A stretch of DNA of 64,000 nucleotides from CAJXMH01 sp040220135 (GCA_040220135.1 JAVJTT010000032.1:1-64000), one strand, 5' to 3'. Positions 42,943-52,530 are shown, counted from the stretch's first letter. Program-made: numbers and translations. Notes: generated by a model from the sequence alone, not told the origin.

Positions 42943-45900
42943 ATGATGAAAACTGCCTTACTCCTTCTAAGTGTTTTTCTCTCAGCTTCTATAGCAGCAC
43001 AAAACATTCGAATTGAAAATACCGTCTACGACGAAAAAGGAGACCCCCTCCCCTTTGCTTATGTGGTGGGGCGTTCAATTGGCGTAGCTACCGTTAGCAA
43101 CGAAGAAGGAAATTTTAGCATCAGTATTCAAAAAAATCAGCTGGACTCTACCTTACTCTTTTCATTTCTAGGATATCAAGTTAAGAAGTTAAAAGCATCT
43201 GAAATTCAAGCATCAAAAGGGGGTATTCAGTTAGAGCCTACTTCAGTAAAAATAAAAATGGTGGAAGTAAAACCCACCAAAATGGAAACTGTAAAATCAT
43301 TACTCAAAAAAATTAGAAGAAACTTAGAGGATAATTACCCGGATGAGAGCTATGGTTTACATGGCTATTATCGAGAATCACTCCGAGAAAAAGGAGAGTT
43401 TATCCGCTACACAGATGCAGCCGTAAAACTTGAGTTAAGTGGCTATCAAAAAAAGAAATACAAATGGAAAGACTACTACAAAGAGAAGAGTTATGATCTG
43501 CGTTCATTAAGCAGTAATTTATCCGGTTGTGAACGCCTTCATCGCTATCACTTTCATGACAAGAGCTTGAAAGAGGAAAGGGCCTTAATTGTGAATAGCA
43601 GAGCCAGTGTAGACAATGGAGTAAGCGATGTAAAAGCCAACATTGAGGCCGGGCCGCTTGGACTCTTCACAAAAGATGAGCTAAAATATAAATCAACTTT
43701 TTTGGCCTCAAAAAGCATAGACAGCTACAACTTTAAGTTGAAAGAAATAAACATCCCTGAATACGGCTGGCTTTATCAATTAAGGTTTAGCAGCAAACTA
43801 GACACCTCAGAAATACTCCACTACCGAAGACTCCTCAAAGACAAAAAGTTTAAACCAGCCAGAAAGTTTTGGAAAAAAATAAAGGATAAAAAAAATCTAG
43901 AGGGAGAGATTTGGGTAAGGAAAGACAATTTTGCGGTGATTCATTTAGAGTATTGGGTGCCTAAAAATTTCAAACCCCTCTTCTGCACGTGCAAACCAAT
44001 GACCGTCAACCACTTCGACTTTAAAGTCAGCATTGATTATGAAGAAAAAGACGATAAGTATATTCCCACTTACTTAAAACACGAAGATGAGTTTCTCTAC
44101 GAAGACACTTTGGAGCAAGAAGTAATCCCTTTTTTAGCCACTTCAGAATTCTACTTAACAGATCATGAATTTAACATCGAACCTCAAATCAAAAGAATTG
44201 ACGCTTTTGGAAACCTTAATTCCAATCAATTATTTGACTATCCACTCGAATATGATTCTACTTTCTGGGCCCATTTCCATCAAGAAAAACCATGGTCAAA
44301 AGTGCCAGACAGTTTAGTGGAAAGCATTTCAAAAGATACGGCTTTAGAAGCTCAATTTTACATGAAGCACATTAGAGATGATAGCCTCAAACCACCGGCG
44401 GCAAAAAAAATCCCTCATTCTACCTCTATTCATGACTACACCTTAAATGACCCTTATGCTTGGTTGAAAGACACCAAAAATCCAAAGGCGAATAAAGCGG
44501 TTATGGACTATTTGAAAGCAGAGAATGCCTATACCGACAATTATTTTATCCCGCTTCGAGAGAGTCAACGGAACCTTTACAAAGAAATGCTTAGTCGTAT
44601 TGACCAAACTTATGAGTCTATGCCGGTAAGGAATGAAGACTACTATTACTCCGTACAATATTTAGAAGATAAAGAATACCCCATATACAGACGAAAGAAA
44701 AAAGAAGATAAAGAGTGGGAGATCTTGTTTGATGTCAATAAGCTAGCGGAAGATTACCCTTTTTACAATTTAGGTGGCATAAGCCCAAATCCTAGTCAAA
44801 ACACCATTGCATATTACGAAAACACCACCGGTAGTGACCTTTCTACTTTAAAATTCAAGCAAATCAAAGAAGATAAGATTCTAAGTGATAGTTTAACGCA
44901 AGTAGCCGGATTGGTGTGGTTAACCGACAGTACTTTTTTATACACAGTTCAAGAAAAGCAAACCAATAGAACCCATCAAATCAAGCATCACACCCTTTTT
45001 CAAGATCAAAAAAATGACACAGTAGTTTTTGAAGAGAAAAACCCCTTATTTGGCATCGCAATCTCTAAATCAAGAAGCAAAAAATACATTTTCTTAAGCT
45101 CAGATGGCAAAGAAGGAAATGAAGTTTACTTCTTACCGACCAACTCAGACTCCTTAACTTTTCAACTTATAGAAGCCCGAGTAAAAAATGTTCATTATAG
45201 CTTGTATGATGAAGGCGACCAATTTTACATTCACAGCAACCGATATAGAGAAGATTTTGATCTAAGGGTTTGCCAAATTGAAGATTGTGGTGCTAAGAAG
45301 TGGAAGCCCTTTTACCAACCAGAGAAAGAAGGAATTCTTCAAGACTTTTTACTCTTTCCCAAACATGTAGTTTTTATTGAGAGTGACAGGATGGAAGAAA
45401 AGCTTTTAGTGATGAACCGAGCAACCAAAGAAATTGAAGAAGTAGAGTTTGATGAAGATGTCTACTCGGTTTACCTTTCATACAACGACAAAAAAGAGAC
45501 CGACTCCGTAACATTTGGCTATGAAAGCATGAAAACACCTTCCACTGTTATCCGCATGGATCTTTCGAATCTTGAAAAACGCAAAATTCGTCAGGACACC
45601 GTAAAAAACTTTCGTGTTTCAAAATGGATTAAACAAAGAAGGGTATTTGCCAAAGCTCGAGATGGTGAAGAAATTCCAATTACGCTTTTATATTGGAAGT
45701 ACTTAAAAAACAACAAAAATGAATTAAAGCGAACCTACCTAACCGCTTATGGGTCTTACGGCTCAAGCTCAGGCGTTGGTTTCAACTCCACGCTTTACAG
45801 TTTAGTTCAACGCGGTTTTATTGTGGCCATTGCCCATGTGAGAGGTGGTGGTGAACTAGGTTTAAAATGGTATGAAGACGGCAAACTTTTAAACAAAAAA

Positions 45901-46458
45901 AACACCTTTACCGACTTTATTGACTGCACCGAATACTTAATTGACAAGGGCTATGCAGTAAAGGGAAACATTGTAGCCTCAGGTGGAAGCGCCGGTGGTT
46001 TATTGATGGGAGCTGTAGCCAATATGCGACCTGAACTTTATAACACCATCATTTTAAATGTGCCATTTGTGGATGTTCTCAATACCATGATGGATGAAAA
46101 TCTACCGCTTACTACAGGTGAATATTTAGAATGGGGGAATCCCAATGAGAAAAAGTATTTCGACTACATTCGATCTTACAGTCCGTATGAGAATGTAAAA
46201 GCACAAGAGTACCCGAACATGCTATTCTTCACTGGCATAAACGATCAGCGGGTTGGCTATTGGGAACCGGCTAAAATGGTTTCCAAACTAAGAGCGAATA
46301 AAACTGATGACAATTTAATTTTACTTAAAACAGACTTATCATCAGGTCATGGCGGAGGCTCTGGAAGGTTTGCCGGACTTGAACAATTGGCTTATAAATA
46401 TGCTTTGATCTTTGACTTATTGAAGCAAGACTTCCTAGAAAAGCTAGACCAACCATGA
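42943..46458 (+). CDS. Carboxypeptidase-regulatory-like domain / oligopeptidase B fusion protein
   Basis: A continuous 1171-residue frame. The N-terminus has a signal peptide (to about residue 19, SIAAQN) and a carboxypeptidase-D-regulatory-like beta-sandwich (20-105, YDEKGDPLPFAYVVGRSIGV), then a region like stand-alone Bacteroidota envelope proteins of the DUF5686 kind (110-480). From about 485 (IPHSTSIHDYTLNDPYAWLK) a full S9A oligopeptidase B/PreP-type enzyme follows: beta-propeller, then hydrolase with GGSAGG (Ser1016), GINDQRV (Asp1101) and SSGHGGGSGR (His1136). The two halves normally occur as separate proteins of about 480 and 690 residues. A periplasmic peptidase tethered to a surface module is a fair reading. 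It overlaps the next gene by ATGA. Confidence 0.88.
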   Translation: MMKTALLLLSVFLSASIAAQNIRIENTVYDEKGDPLPFAYVVGRSIGVATVSNEEGNFSISIQKNQLDSTLLFSFLGYQVKKLKASEIQASKGGIQLEPTSVKIKMVEVKPTKMETVKSLLKKIRRNLEDNYPDESYGLHGYYRESLREKGEFIRYTDAAVKLELSGYQKKKYKWKDYYKEKSYDLRSLSSNLSGCERLHRYHFHDKSLKEERALIVNSRASVDNGVSDVKANIEAGPLGLFTKDELKYKSTFLASKSIDSYNFKLKEINIPEYGWLYQLRFSSKLDTSEILHYRRLLKDKKFKPARKFWKKIKDKKNLEGEIWVRKDNFAVIHLEYWVPKNFKPLFCTCKPMTVNHFDFKVSIDYEEKDDKYIPTYLKHEDEFLYEDTLEQEVIPFLATSEFYLTDHEFNIEPQIKRIDAFGNLNSNQLFDYPLEYDSTFWAHFHQEKPWSKVPDSLVESISKDTALEAQFYMKHIRDDSLKPPAAKKIPHSTSIHDYTLNDPYAWLKDTKNPKANKAVMDYLKAENAYTDNYFIPLRESQRNLYKEMLSRIDQTYESMPVRNEDYYYSVQYLEDKEYPIYRRKKKEDKEWEILFDVNKLAEDYPFYNLGGISPNPSQNTIAYYENTTGSDLSTLKFKQIKEDKILSDSLTQVAGLVWLTDSTFLYTVQEKQTNRTHQIKHHTLFQDQKNDTVVFEEKNPLFGIAISKSRSKKYIFLSSDGKEGNEVYFLPTNSDSLTFQLIEARVKNVHYSLYDEGDQFYIHSNRYREDFDLRVCQIEDCGAKKWKPFYQPEKEGILQDFLLFPKHVVFIESDRMEEKLLVMNRATKEIEEVEFDEDVYSVYLSYNDKKETDSVTFGYESMKTPSTVIRMDLSNLEKRKIRQDTVKNFRVSKWIKQRRVFAKARDGEEIPITLLYWKYLKNNKNELKRTYLTAYGSYGSSSGVGFNSTLYSLVQRGFIVAIAHVRGGGELGLKWYEDGKLLNKKNTFTDFIDCTEYLIDKGYAVKGNIVASGGSAGGLLMGAVANMRPELYNTIILNVPFVDVLNTMMDENLPLTTGEYLEWGNPNEKKYFDYIRSYSPYENVKAQEYPNMLFFTGINDQRVGYWEPAKMVSKLRANKTDDNLILLKTDLSSGHGGGSGRFAGLEQLAYKYALIFDLLKQDFLEKLDQP

Positions 46459-47198
46459 GGCAAATTGTAATTTATTTTTTTATTCTTTCGCTTAGCACTT
46501 TTTCGTGTCAACAAAAGCAAAGCGCTGAACAAATAGTTAATCAAACCATTGAATATGCGGGTGGAGAAAAATTTGAGCAATCTAAAATTGCTTTTTCTTT
46601 TCGCGACAAGCATTACGAAGTACACCGCAATGAGAGTGAGTGGAAGATGAGACGGACTTTTCAAGATAGTAGTCTTTTAGTAGAGGACGATTATTCACCA
46701 AAGGGCTTTAAAAGAAAAATTAATGGAGCCGAAGCTGAAGTAGCTGATAGCATGGCTTTCAAATACGTAGAATCAATCAACTCCGTGATCTACTTTGCGC
46801 TACTTCCTTATAAATTAAACGATCCTGCCGTGATCAAAGAAAACTTGGGCAAAGAGCTAGTGGAAGGGAAACCCTACTATAAAATCAAAGTGAGATTCAA
46901 AGAGGAAGGCGGAGGTGAAGACTTTCAAGATGAATTCATTTATTGGTTTGACCAAAAAGATTATAGTTTGGATTACCTTGCTTATTCGTTTCAAGTAAAT
47001 GGTGGCGGAATGCGTTTTCGGAAAGCTTATAATGAGCGCTTTTTGAATGGGATTCGCTTTGTAGATTACATCAATTACAAACCCCTTGAAGGTAATGTCA
47101 CCTTAACTTCCCTTGCTCAGCTATGGCAGATTAATGAGCTAGAAGAACTTTCTAAAATTAAATTAGAAGATGTTGCGGTTAGCTTAAAGCCTTCTTAA
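46455..47198 (+). CDS. Lipoprotein, DUF6503-like
   Basis: A 247-residue lipoprotein (signal MRQIVIYFFILSLSTFSC, Cys18). The mature part is mostly beta strands: AEQIVNQTIEYAGGEKFEQSKIAF, KHYEVHRNESEWKMRRTF, YFALLPYKLNDPAV, YKIKVRF, FIYWFDQKDYSLDYLAY. This suits a LolA/LppX-like half-barrel fold and the Bacteroidota DUF6503 family, whose function is unknown. Its ATG overlaps the stop of the oligopeptidase fusion gene. It converges with and overlaps the MscS gene by 20 bases. Confidence 0.8.
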   Translation: MRQIVIYFFILSLSTFSCQQKQSAEQIVNQTIEYAGGEKFEQSKIAFSFRDKHYEVHRNESEWKMRRTFQDSSLLVEDDYSPKGFKRKINGAEAEVADSMAFKYVESINSVIYFALLPYKLNDPAVIKENLGKELVEGKPYYKIKVRFKEEGGGEDFQDEFIYWFDQKDYSLDYLAYSFQVNGGGMRFRKAYNERFLNGIRFVDYINYKPLEGNVTLTSLAQLWQINELEELSKIKLEDVAVSLKPS

Positions 47199-48435
47199 AA
47201 TCACTTCCGCTTGGATCTTGGAAAATTTCCAGATCAAACTGATGGATTACGGCTAGAGTATGATCAAAAATATCAGACTGCACTTCTTCATAATTGGCCC
47301 AAGCAATATCATTGCAAAAAGCATATAATTGAATCGGTATTCCGTGTTCAGTGGGTGCGAGTTGACGCACAAGAATAGTTAAGTCTTGATTTATTTTTGG
47401 ATGGTTGTGTAGGTACTTCAATAAATATGCCCTAAAGGTTCCTAAATTGGTCATGCGTCGTCCGTTAGATACTTGCGAGGTGTCAATCTTCCTTTCTTCA
47501 TTGTACTGCTTAATGGCTTCTAATCGCTCTTCCACATAGGGTTTTAAAATGTGGATATTTTTAAAACGCTCAATCATCTCATCACCACAAAACTTTACAG
47601 AATGTTGGTTTATATATATAGAACGTGCAATTCGTCGTGAGCCTGTTTCAGCCATACCGCGCCAATTCTTAAAGGAATCAGAAATAAAAGAATAAGTCGG
47701 AACTGTGGTTATGGTTTTGTCCCAGTTCTTCACTTTTACGGTGGTCAGGTTAATCTCAATCACATCGCCATCTGCACCGTATCTGTCCATTTGCACCCAA
47801 TCGCCCACTTTTATCATGTCGTTTGCGGCTAACTGAATACTGGCAATAAAACCTAAAATGGTGTCTTTAAATACCAATAGTAAGACAGCCGATACGGCAC
47901 CAAATGCACCAAAGAAGTACAAAATACTTTTATCGGCGATAACAGACAGGATCAAAACAGCCAATACTATCCCGATAATTATCTTCACAAGCTGAAAGTA
48001 GCTTTGTAAAGGCTTGTCTTTAAACATTTCGATTCCATTCAATATATCTCGAACCGTATTCAAGAATCGAAAAACCACTACCATCGCAGTAAGTATGATC
48101 ACGACTTCATTTAAGCGAGCTGTGTAATCTACCAAAGTAGGGTGGCCGCCGAAAATACCGGGCAGTAAATAGAAAATAACAATAACCGGGGCAAGGTGGG
48201 CAATGGCTGAAAACACTTTGTTTTCGACCAATAAATCGTCCCAATTGGTTTTACTTTTCTTCGCCAAGGAAGTGAAGCCTGACAACAATACTTGACGCGC
48301 AATGCGATCTATAATAAAGCCTAGTAAGATCACTGCAAATACCAGAATCATAATGGCGATCAGTTCACTGTAAAAATCACTAATGCCTACTTGACTAAAA
48401 TATTTGATTAAAAACTCTCTACTTTCTTTGATCAT
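47179..48435 (-). CDS. MscS-family mechanosensitive channel
   Basis: A 418-residue membrane protein with about five membrane segments in the first 190 residues, the last (FFGAFGAVSAVLLLVFKDTILGFIAS) being the pore helix. The MscS beta domain follows (NDMIKVGDWVQMDRYGADGDVIEINLTTVKVKNWDK), then an alpha/beta C-terminal domain with an insertion (YNEERKIDTSQVSNGRRMTN), as in the YbdG/MscM-like branch. It opens on hypo-osmotic shock to release solutes. It starts five bases after the outer-membrane barrel gene. Confidence 0.92.
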   Translation of the reverse strand: MIKESREFLIKYFSQVGISDFYSELIAIMILVFAVILLGFIIDRIARQVLLSGFTSLAKKSKTNWDDLLVENKVFSAIAHLAPVIVIFYLLPGIFGGHPTLVDYTARLNEVVIILTAMVVVFRFLNTVRDILNGIEMFKDKPLQSYFQLVKIIIGIVLAVLILSVIADKSILYFFGAFGAVSAVLLLVFKDTILGFIASIQLAANDMIKVGDWVQMDRYGADGDVIEINLTTVKVKNWDKTITTVPTYSFISDSFKNWRGMAETGSRRIARSIYINQHSVKFCGDEMIERFKNIHILKPYVEERLEAIKQYNEERKIDTSQVSNGRRMTNLGTFRAYLLKYLHNHPKINQDLTILVRQLAPTEHGIPIQLYAFCNDIAWANYEEVQSDIFDHTLAVIHQFDLEIFQDPSGSDFKKALS

Positions 48436-48440
48436 ATCGT

Positions 48441-49178
48441 TTATCTTCTTTGCTGATAGTCCGGCTTTTCATGAAAGAAATAGCGCAGATCAAGGGTTAA
48501 ATAATTACCGCGAATATCGAAAAAAGCTGCTTCTTTTTCCAAGCGATTTAAATCATCCGTAACAAAAGCCACTCCTGCCGTGGTGATGTTTGAAAAGGGT
48601 CGATGAAAAGACAAACCCAAATACCAATACCCCTTATCGTAAGTTCGGTATTCAAAGCCCACATTGGCTAGCAAGCTCGGCTGAACCCACGACTTTCTTT
48701 GCGAGAAGTGCTGATAATAGTCACCCAGGCTTTCCCAATCAGAAGGTAAAAAGTTAAAGGATGCTCCAAAAGCGGTGTTCATGTATGTGTTTTGTCCTAG
48801 TTGAATGTACACCAAAGCCAGTATAGGAATTTCATAGATCACATACCTAAAATCTGACTCTCCCCTAAAAGCGGTTGAATCTTCTGTAATGCTTAGCTTA
48901 TAATTTCGCTGTGTATAATTGATTCCGGTTTCCAAAGAAAACTGATTGTTGAGTCCTTTTCTAATCACCATACCAAAGGCATACCCGGTAGTGGGTTCTA
49001 TGGTAAATTCTATTTGCCCCTCTCGAAGGGTTTGTGGGCCGGTATTAATCAAATCTGAACTTAAAATGGGCTTAAACTGCAAACCAAAAGTGGTCACTTC
49101 TTGCTGAGCCCAAGCAATTTTTATGCTCGCTATGACAACGAAAATTAAAAGGAGTGGCCGAAGCTGCTTGATTTTCAT
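48441..49178 (-). CDS. Outer membrane beta-barrel protein
   Basis: From ATG 49178 it has 245 residues with a signal peptide (MKIKQLRPLLLIFVVIASIKIAWA) followed by amphipathic strands of a PorT/OmpW-like small barrel (FGLQFKPI, SLETGINYTQRNYKL, VIYEIPILALVYIQLG, LLANVGFEYRT, YLGLSFHRPF, LTLDLRYFF). No ligand is known. A longer start eight codons upstream is possible but spoils the signal peptide. A complete promoter ends only four bases before the ATG, which suggests a leaderless mRNA. Confidence 0.82.
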   Translation of the reverse strand: MKIKQLRPLLLIFVVIASIKIAWAQQEVTTFGLQFKPILSSDLINTGPQTLREGQIEFTIEPTTGYAFGMVIRKGLNNQFSLETGINYTQRNYKLSITEDSTAFRGESDFRYVIYEIPILALVYIQLGQNTYMNTAFGASFNFLPSDWESLGDYYQHFSQRKSWVQPSLLANVGFEYRTYDKGYWYLGLSFHRPFSNITTAGVAFVTDDLNRLEKEAAFFDIRGNYLTLDLRYFFHEKPDYQQRR

Positions 49179-49182
49179 TTTA

Positions 49183-49213
49183 CAAAGATAGGCTTTCAAC
49201 ACTACTCACTCAA
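49183..49213 (-). promoter_or_regulatory. Promoter of the outer-membrane barrel gene
   Basis: On the minus strand: TTG (49213-49211), a 20-base spacer, TATCTTTG (49190-49183), both elements at consensus. Only TAAA separates the -7 box from the ATG. Confidence 0.6.
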
Positions 49214-49537
49214 TAATGCTCCTGCAAAGGCCAAGCCTAATACCAATAAGGAAACTGCAATGAGAAGAAAGCGAAAAAAACGGTCTGGGATAAAGGGTTT
49301 TCGGAACTTACCTAAGGTTAGGTAATTCAATTTCTGAACACGTTTAAAGTCCGAGCTCTTTACACCGAAATAAATAGTTTGATCACCCTCTTCGTCAATT
49401 TGCTTTTCAAACTCTACTTTTTCTTCGTTTAATAAAAGTTCAAAGTGGTTGGCATGAATGGGATCCCGAAAAAAGAAAACTTTCATCTTTCGGTTTGTAG
49501 GATGGTCATTTATGTTTACTAAAGAAAAGCGGTCCAT
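49202..49537 (-). CDS. Small protein with a C-terminal membrane anchor
   Basis: Unrecognised protein of 111 residues from ATG 49537; a start at residue 18 (MKVFFFRDPIHANHF) is equally possible. The soluble part (KVFFFRDPIHANHFELLLNE, then IYFGVKSSDFKRVQKLNYL) resembles a ferredoxin-like DUF2007-type fold, and residues about 88-108 form one membrane segment (FLLIAVSLLVLGLAFAGALL). The C-terminal anchor and short tail indicate a tail-anchored protein facing the cytoplasm. It lies two bases past the stop of the endopeptidase gene. Confidence 0.72.
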   Translation of the reverse strand: MDRFSLVNINDHPTNRKMKVFFFRDPIHANHFELLLNEEKVEFEKQIDEEGDQTIYFGVKSSDFKRVQKLNYLTLGKFRKPFIPDRFFRFLLIAVSLLVLGLAFAGALLSE

Positions 49538-49538
49538 T

Positions 49539-50537
49539 TTAACTCCCTATTCTCAGTTTCTGTCCAACCCTCAAGGGTCGGTTTCTTCGAATTCCATTTA
49601 GCTGACAAAGGTCGGTGATGGTAGTTCCATACTTTCTCGCAATTCCATATAAGTGTTCACCGCGCTGCACGGTATGGTAGTCAATACCCAAAGGAAAAGC
49701 GTTGTAAGACCACTTGGTTTTGACCAATTTAATGGAATCACTGATCAGGCAATTGTTATTAAAATCAATCAGATGACGAGGATTTAGGGCTTTTCCTTTA
49801 AAACGCACTTCAAAGTGCAAATGACTTCCGGTTGACCGACCAGAGCTTCCGCCTAAGCCCACTACTTGCCCAGCTTCTACTATGTCTCCAGGCTTTACTT
49901 TTAAACGATGCATGTGGGCGTACAAAGTTTCCAAGCCATTATAATGGCGTATCACTACTACCCTGCCATAACCGGGATGGTATCGAGAAATCCGCACCAT
50001 TCCATCAAATGAGGCGTGTACCGGATCCCAAACTTGCAAGTCGATGTCCATGCCGTTATGAGCCCTGCCATCTCGCCAACCAAAATTAGAGGTAATCAAG
50101 CCTTTAATTGGGGGTACGAACTCACAAAAGTTAACCGAATCGGCAATCACCAATTCTACCTCATCATCGTTAGCGCGAAGCGATTCTTTGTAGGGGTATA
50201 AATTATAGGTATCCCAATCTCTATACATGGAGTTTGAAGGGTAAATACTCGTATCGTAAAAGCCGGTAAGCGAAACGTAAAAATCGTGCTTTAGGAGTTT
50301 TGATTCAGCATAATTATTGATCTCTTCCACCAAGTCAGTTGGCACGGCATCCAAGTCCAATAATGAATCGATTAGTCCAATAATCTCTGTTCCACTTAAT
50401 TCAGAAACGTCTAATGTTTGCTGTTTTTTGGAAGAAACCACCAAGGCTTGAACGGTATCTTTTCTTTCGTCACCACCGCCAGCCATAGCGAGATTGCAAA
50501 AGCTAAAGCTAAAAAGAAAGATTAAAAAATTTTGCAT
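49539..50537 (-). CDS. M23 peptidoglycan endopeptidase with LysM domain
   Basis: A 332-residue secreted protein. A signal peptide (MQNFLIFLFSFSFCNLAMA) is followed by a linker region, an M23/LytM peptidase (ITSNFGWRDGRAHNGMDID with His and Asp ligands, LETLYAHMHRL, GSHLHFEVRFKG) and a C-terminal LysM domain (YHTVQRGEHLYGIARKYGTT). The zinc ligands H..D and HxH are all present, so it should be active. It probably cleaves peptide cross-links in the cell wall during growth or division, with LysM binding the glycan. Confidence 0.94.
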   Translation of the reverse strand: MQNFLIFLFSFSFCNLAMAGGGDERKDTVQALVVSSKKQQTLDVSELSGTEIIGLIDSLLDLDAVPTDLVEEINNYAESKLLKHDFYVSLTGFYDTSIYPSNSMYRDWDTYNLYPYKESLRANDDEVELVIADSVNFCEFVPPIKGLITSNFGWRDGRAHNGMDIDLQVWDPVHASFDGMVRISRYHPGYGRVVVIRHYNGLETLYAHMHRLKVKPGDIVEAGQVVGLGGSSGRSTGSHLHFEVRFKGKALNPRHLIDFNNNCLISDSIKLVKTKWSYNAFPLGIDYHTVQRGEHLYGIARKYGTTITDLCQLNGIRRNRPLRVGQKLRIGS

Positions 50538-50559
50538 GACTGTATAACTCTGCTTTAAG

Positions 50560-51357
50560 CTAGAATCTATCCCCGTCCAAGAGGTCTCCGATACCTCCTA
50601 AAATACTCCCTTCACCTTTTCTTTTGCCCCCCGCCTTTGGCGAATGTGCGTATATCCGATCCGCCAAACGACTAAGAGGCATAGACTGTATCCATACGTC
50701 TCCAGGACCCTGCAAAGTAACCAAAAAGAGACCTTCGCCTCCAAAGAGTGAGTTCTTAATCCCTTTTTGCAAACGTACATTGTAATCTACCTCAGCGCTT
50801 ATTGCAACCAAGCAACCGGTATCAACATTGAGCACTTCTCCTGCTTTAAGTGTTTTTTTAACCACTGTGCCACCGGCATGCAAAAAAGCCATGCCATCAC
50901 CTTCTAGCTTTTGCATGATAAAACCTTCTCCTCCAAAAAAACCAACTCCCAAGCGCTTTTGAAACGCAATTCCGACAGACACCCCTTGGGCTGCGCACAA
51001 AAAAGCTTCTTTTTGACAAATTACCTTTCCTCCCATTTCACTTAAATCCATGGGAATAATTTGCCCCGGATAGGGTGCAGCAAAATTCACTTTTGCTTTT
51101 CCAATACCTCGATGTGTGTAAGTCGTCATAAAAAGACTCTCACCGGTTAATACGCGCTTTCCAGCAGAAAAAAGCTTATTCATCAATCCGCGATCATTCT
51201 TTGATCCATCACCAAAAATGGTGTTCATTTCAATGTGGTCTTCCATCATCATCATGCCACCGGCTTCAGCAATGACCGTTTCTTCGGGGTCCAACTCAAT
51301 TTCAACACATTGAAGATCACCTCCTACAATTTTATAATCTATTTCGTGTGCATTCAT
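50560..51357 (-). CDS. AIM24/TIGR00266 family protein
   Basis: A 265-residue Gly-rich, beta-rich protein of the AIM24 family: DLQCVEIELDPEETVIAEAGGMMMMED, YTHRGIGKAKVNFAAPYPGQIIPMDL, GGEGFIMQKLEGDGMAFLHAGG, and LFGGEGLFLVTLQGPGDVWIQSM. The fold is a pseudo-threefold beta prism like that of TRAP-type proteins. The bacterial function is unknown; the name derives from a yeast mitochondrial protein. The C-terminus is short and Gly/Lys-rich. It diverges from the SRPBCC-GyrI-like gene over 98 bp. Confidence 0.92.
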   Translation of the reverse strand: MNAHEIDYKIVGGDLQCVEIELDPEETVIAEAGGMMMMEDHIEMNTIFGDGSKNDRGLMNKLFSAGKRVLTGESLFMTTYTHRGIGKAKVNFAAPYPGQIIPMDLSEMGGKVICQKEAFLCAAQGVSVGIAFQKRLGVGFFGGEGFIMQKLEGDGMAFLHAGGTVVKKTLKAGEVLNVDTGCLVAISAEVDYNVRLQKGIKNSLFGGEGLFLVTLQGPGDVWIQSMPLSRLADRIYAHSPKAGGKRKGEGSILGGIGDLLDGDRF

Positions 51358-51455
51358 AAGATTACTAGCTTTTATTCTGAATTGTAAAAAAACGAATTTT
51401 TGTTTTACATTAGCCTATAAATTTCAACTAACACACTTAACCAAACTATTTAAAA

Positions 51456-52460
51456 ATGAAAGTATTAAAGTGGATTCTCATCGTAATAGCAGCTTTGATT
51501 GCCGTCTTTCTCATTTATTCTGCAACTCAGCCTAATCAATTGGTCTTAGAGGAAAGTATTAGCATTGATGCCCCTAAAGAGCAAATATTTTCTGAGGTTA
51601 CCAATTTTAGAAATTGGGGTGAATGGTCAGAATGGGACCGATTAGACCCAGATATGGAACAAAAATACTCTGAAAAAATGGGCGAAGTCGGCTCCTTTAA
51701 CAGCTGGAAGAGTAATAACCCAATGGTTGGGAATGGAAGCCAAGAAGTGGTAGAAGTTCGTCCTAATGAATACATGAAAGTAGTAATGAAATTTGGCGAA
51801 CGCCCTGATAAAAACTACACTGAATTTATTTTGTCAGAAGAGGATGGAAAAACCAAAGTAGTTTGGACCATGGAAGGTGCCAAAACACCTTTCTATTTGA
51901 ATGTAATGAACACTTTTATGGAGCCCATGATTCGTGATAGTTATAAAAAGAGCTTAAAACGACTGAAAAGCTACATTGAAGAAATGCCGACTGAAGTTCC
52001 TAATCCAATGGGACTTGAGGTCATGGAAGTTGAGGGTGTTCCGATTGTTAGCATTTTAGATTCTACTACAGGAAATGGCATTAGTAGTAAGTTAGGCGAA
52101 TTGTACCAAGAAATTTCGATGCACATCGCCACTTCCGGTGCGAAGCAAGCTGGAATGCCCTTGGCCATCTATCATACCTATTCACCGGAAAAAGTAATTC
52201 TAGAGGCCGCCATTCCTTATTCCGGAAATGTTGAAAGCAAAGGAAGAGTACAAGTAAAAGAAACGCCTTCCGGTAAAGTGATCAAAGGCATTCACTATGG
52301 AGATTATGCGGCTTCTGAAGCCATGCATTATAGCATTTCTGACTATGCCCAAGCAAAATCATTAAAAATTAGCGACACACCTTGGGAGATTTATGCCAAT
52401 GACCCTTCTGAGGTAGATAGTGCAGCCGTAGAAACGCACATATACTACCAAATCCAGTAA
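51456..52460 (+). CDS. Membrane-anchored SRPBCC + GyrI-like effector-binding protein
   Basis: A 334-residue protein: one N-terminal membrane segment (about 4-22), a SRPBCC domain (about 30-175, SIDAPKEQIFSEVTNFRNWGEW), and a C-terminal GyrI-like/BacA-type effector-binding domain (about 185-334, EVEGVPIVSI, MPLAIYHTYSPEKVILEAAIPY, GDYAASEAMHYSI). Both domains bind small molecules, so a sensor or buffering role for a hydrophobic ligand is possible; no DNA-binding domain is present. This architecture recurs in Bacteroidota. Confidence 0.88.
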   Translation: MKVLKWILIVIAALIAVFLIYSATQPNQLVLEESISIDAPKEQIFSEVTNFRNWGEWSEWDRLDPDMEQKYSEKMGEVGSFNSWKSNNPMVGNGSQEVVEVRPNEYMKVVMKFGERPDKNYTEFILSEEDGKTKVVWTMEGAKTPFYLNVMNTFMEPMIRDSYKKSLKRLKSYIEEMPTEVPNPMGLEVMEVEGVPIVSILDSTTGNGISSKLGELYQEISMHIATSGAKQAGMPLAIYHTYSPEKVILEAAIPYSGNVESKGRVQVKETPSGKVIKGIHYGDYAASEAMHYSISDYAQAKSLKISDTPWEIYANDPSEVDSAAVETHIYYQIQ

Positions 52461-52484
52461 AACATAACATTAAGTTGAATAAAA

Positions 52485-52518
52485 AGAGAAAGGCGCCATT
52501 GTTTGCGCCTTTCTTTTT
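52485..52518 (+). terminator. Intrinsic terminator after the SRPBCC-GyrI gene
   Basis: AGAAAGGCGC (52487-52496), an 8-base loop, GCGCCTTTCT (52505-52514), then a run of T. Confidence 0.9.
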
Positions 52519-52530
52519 ATCTTTTCACTT

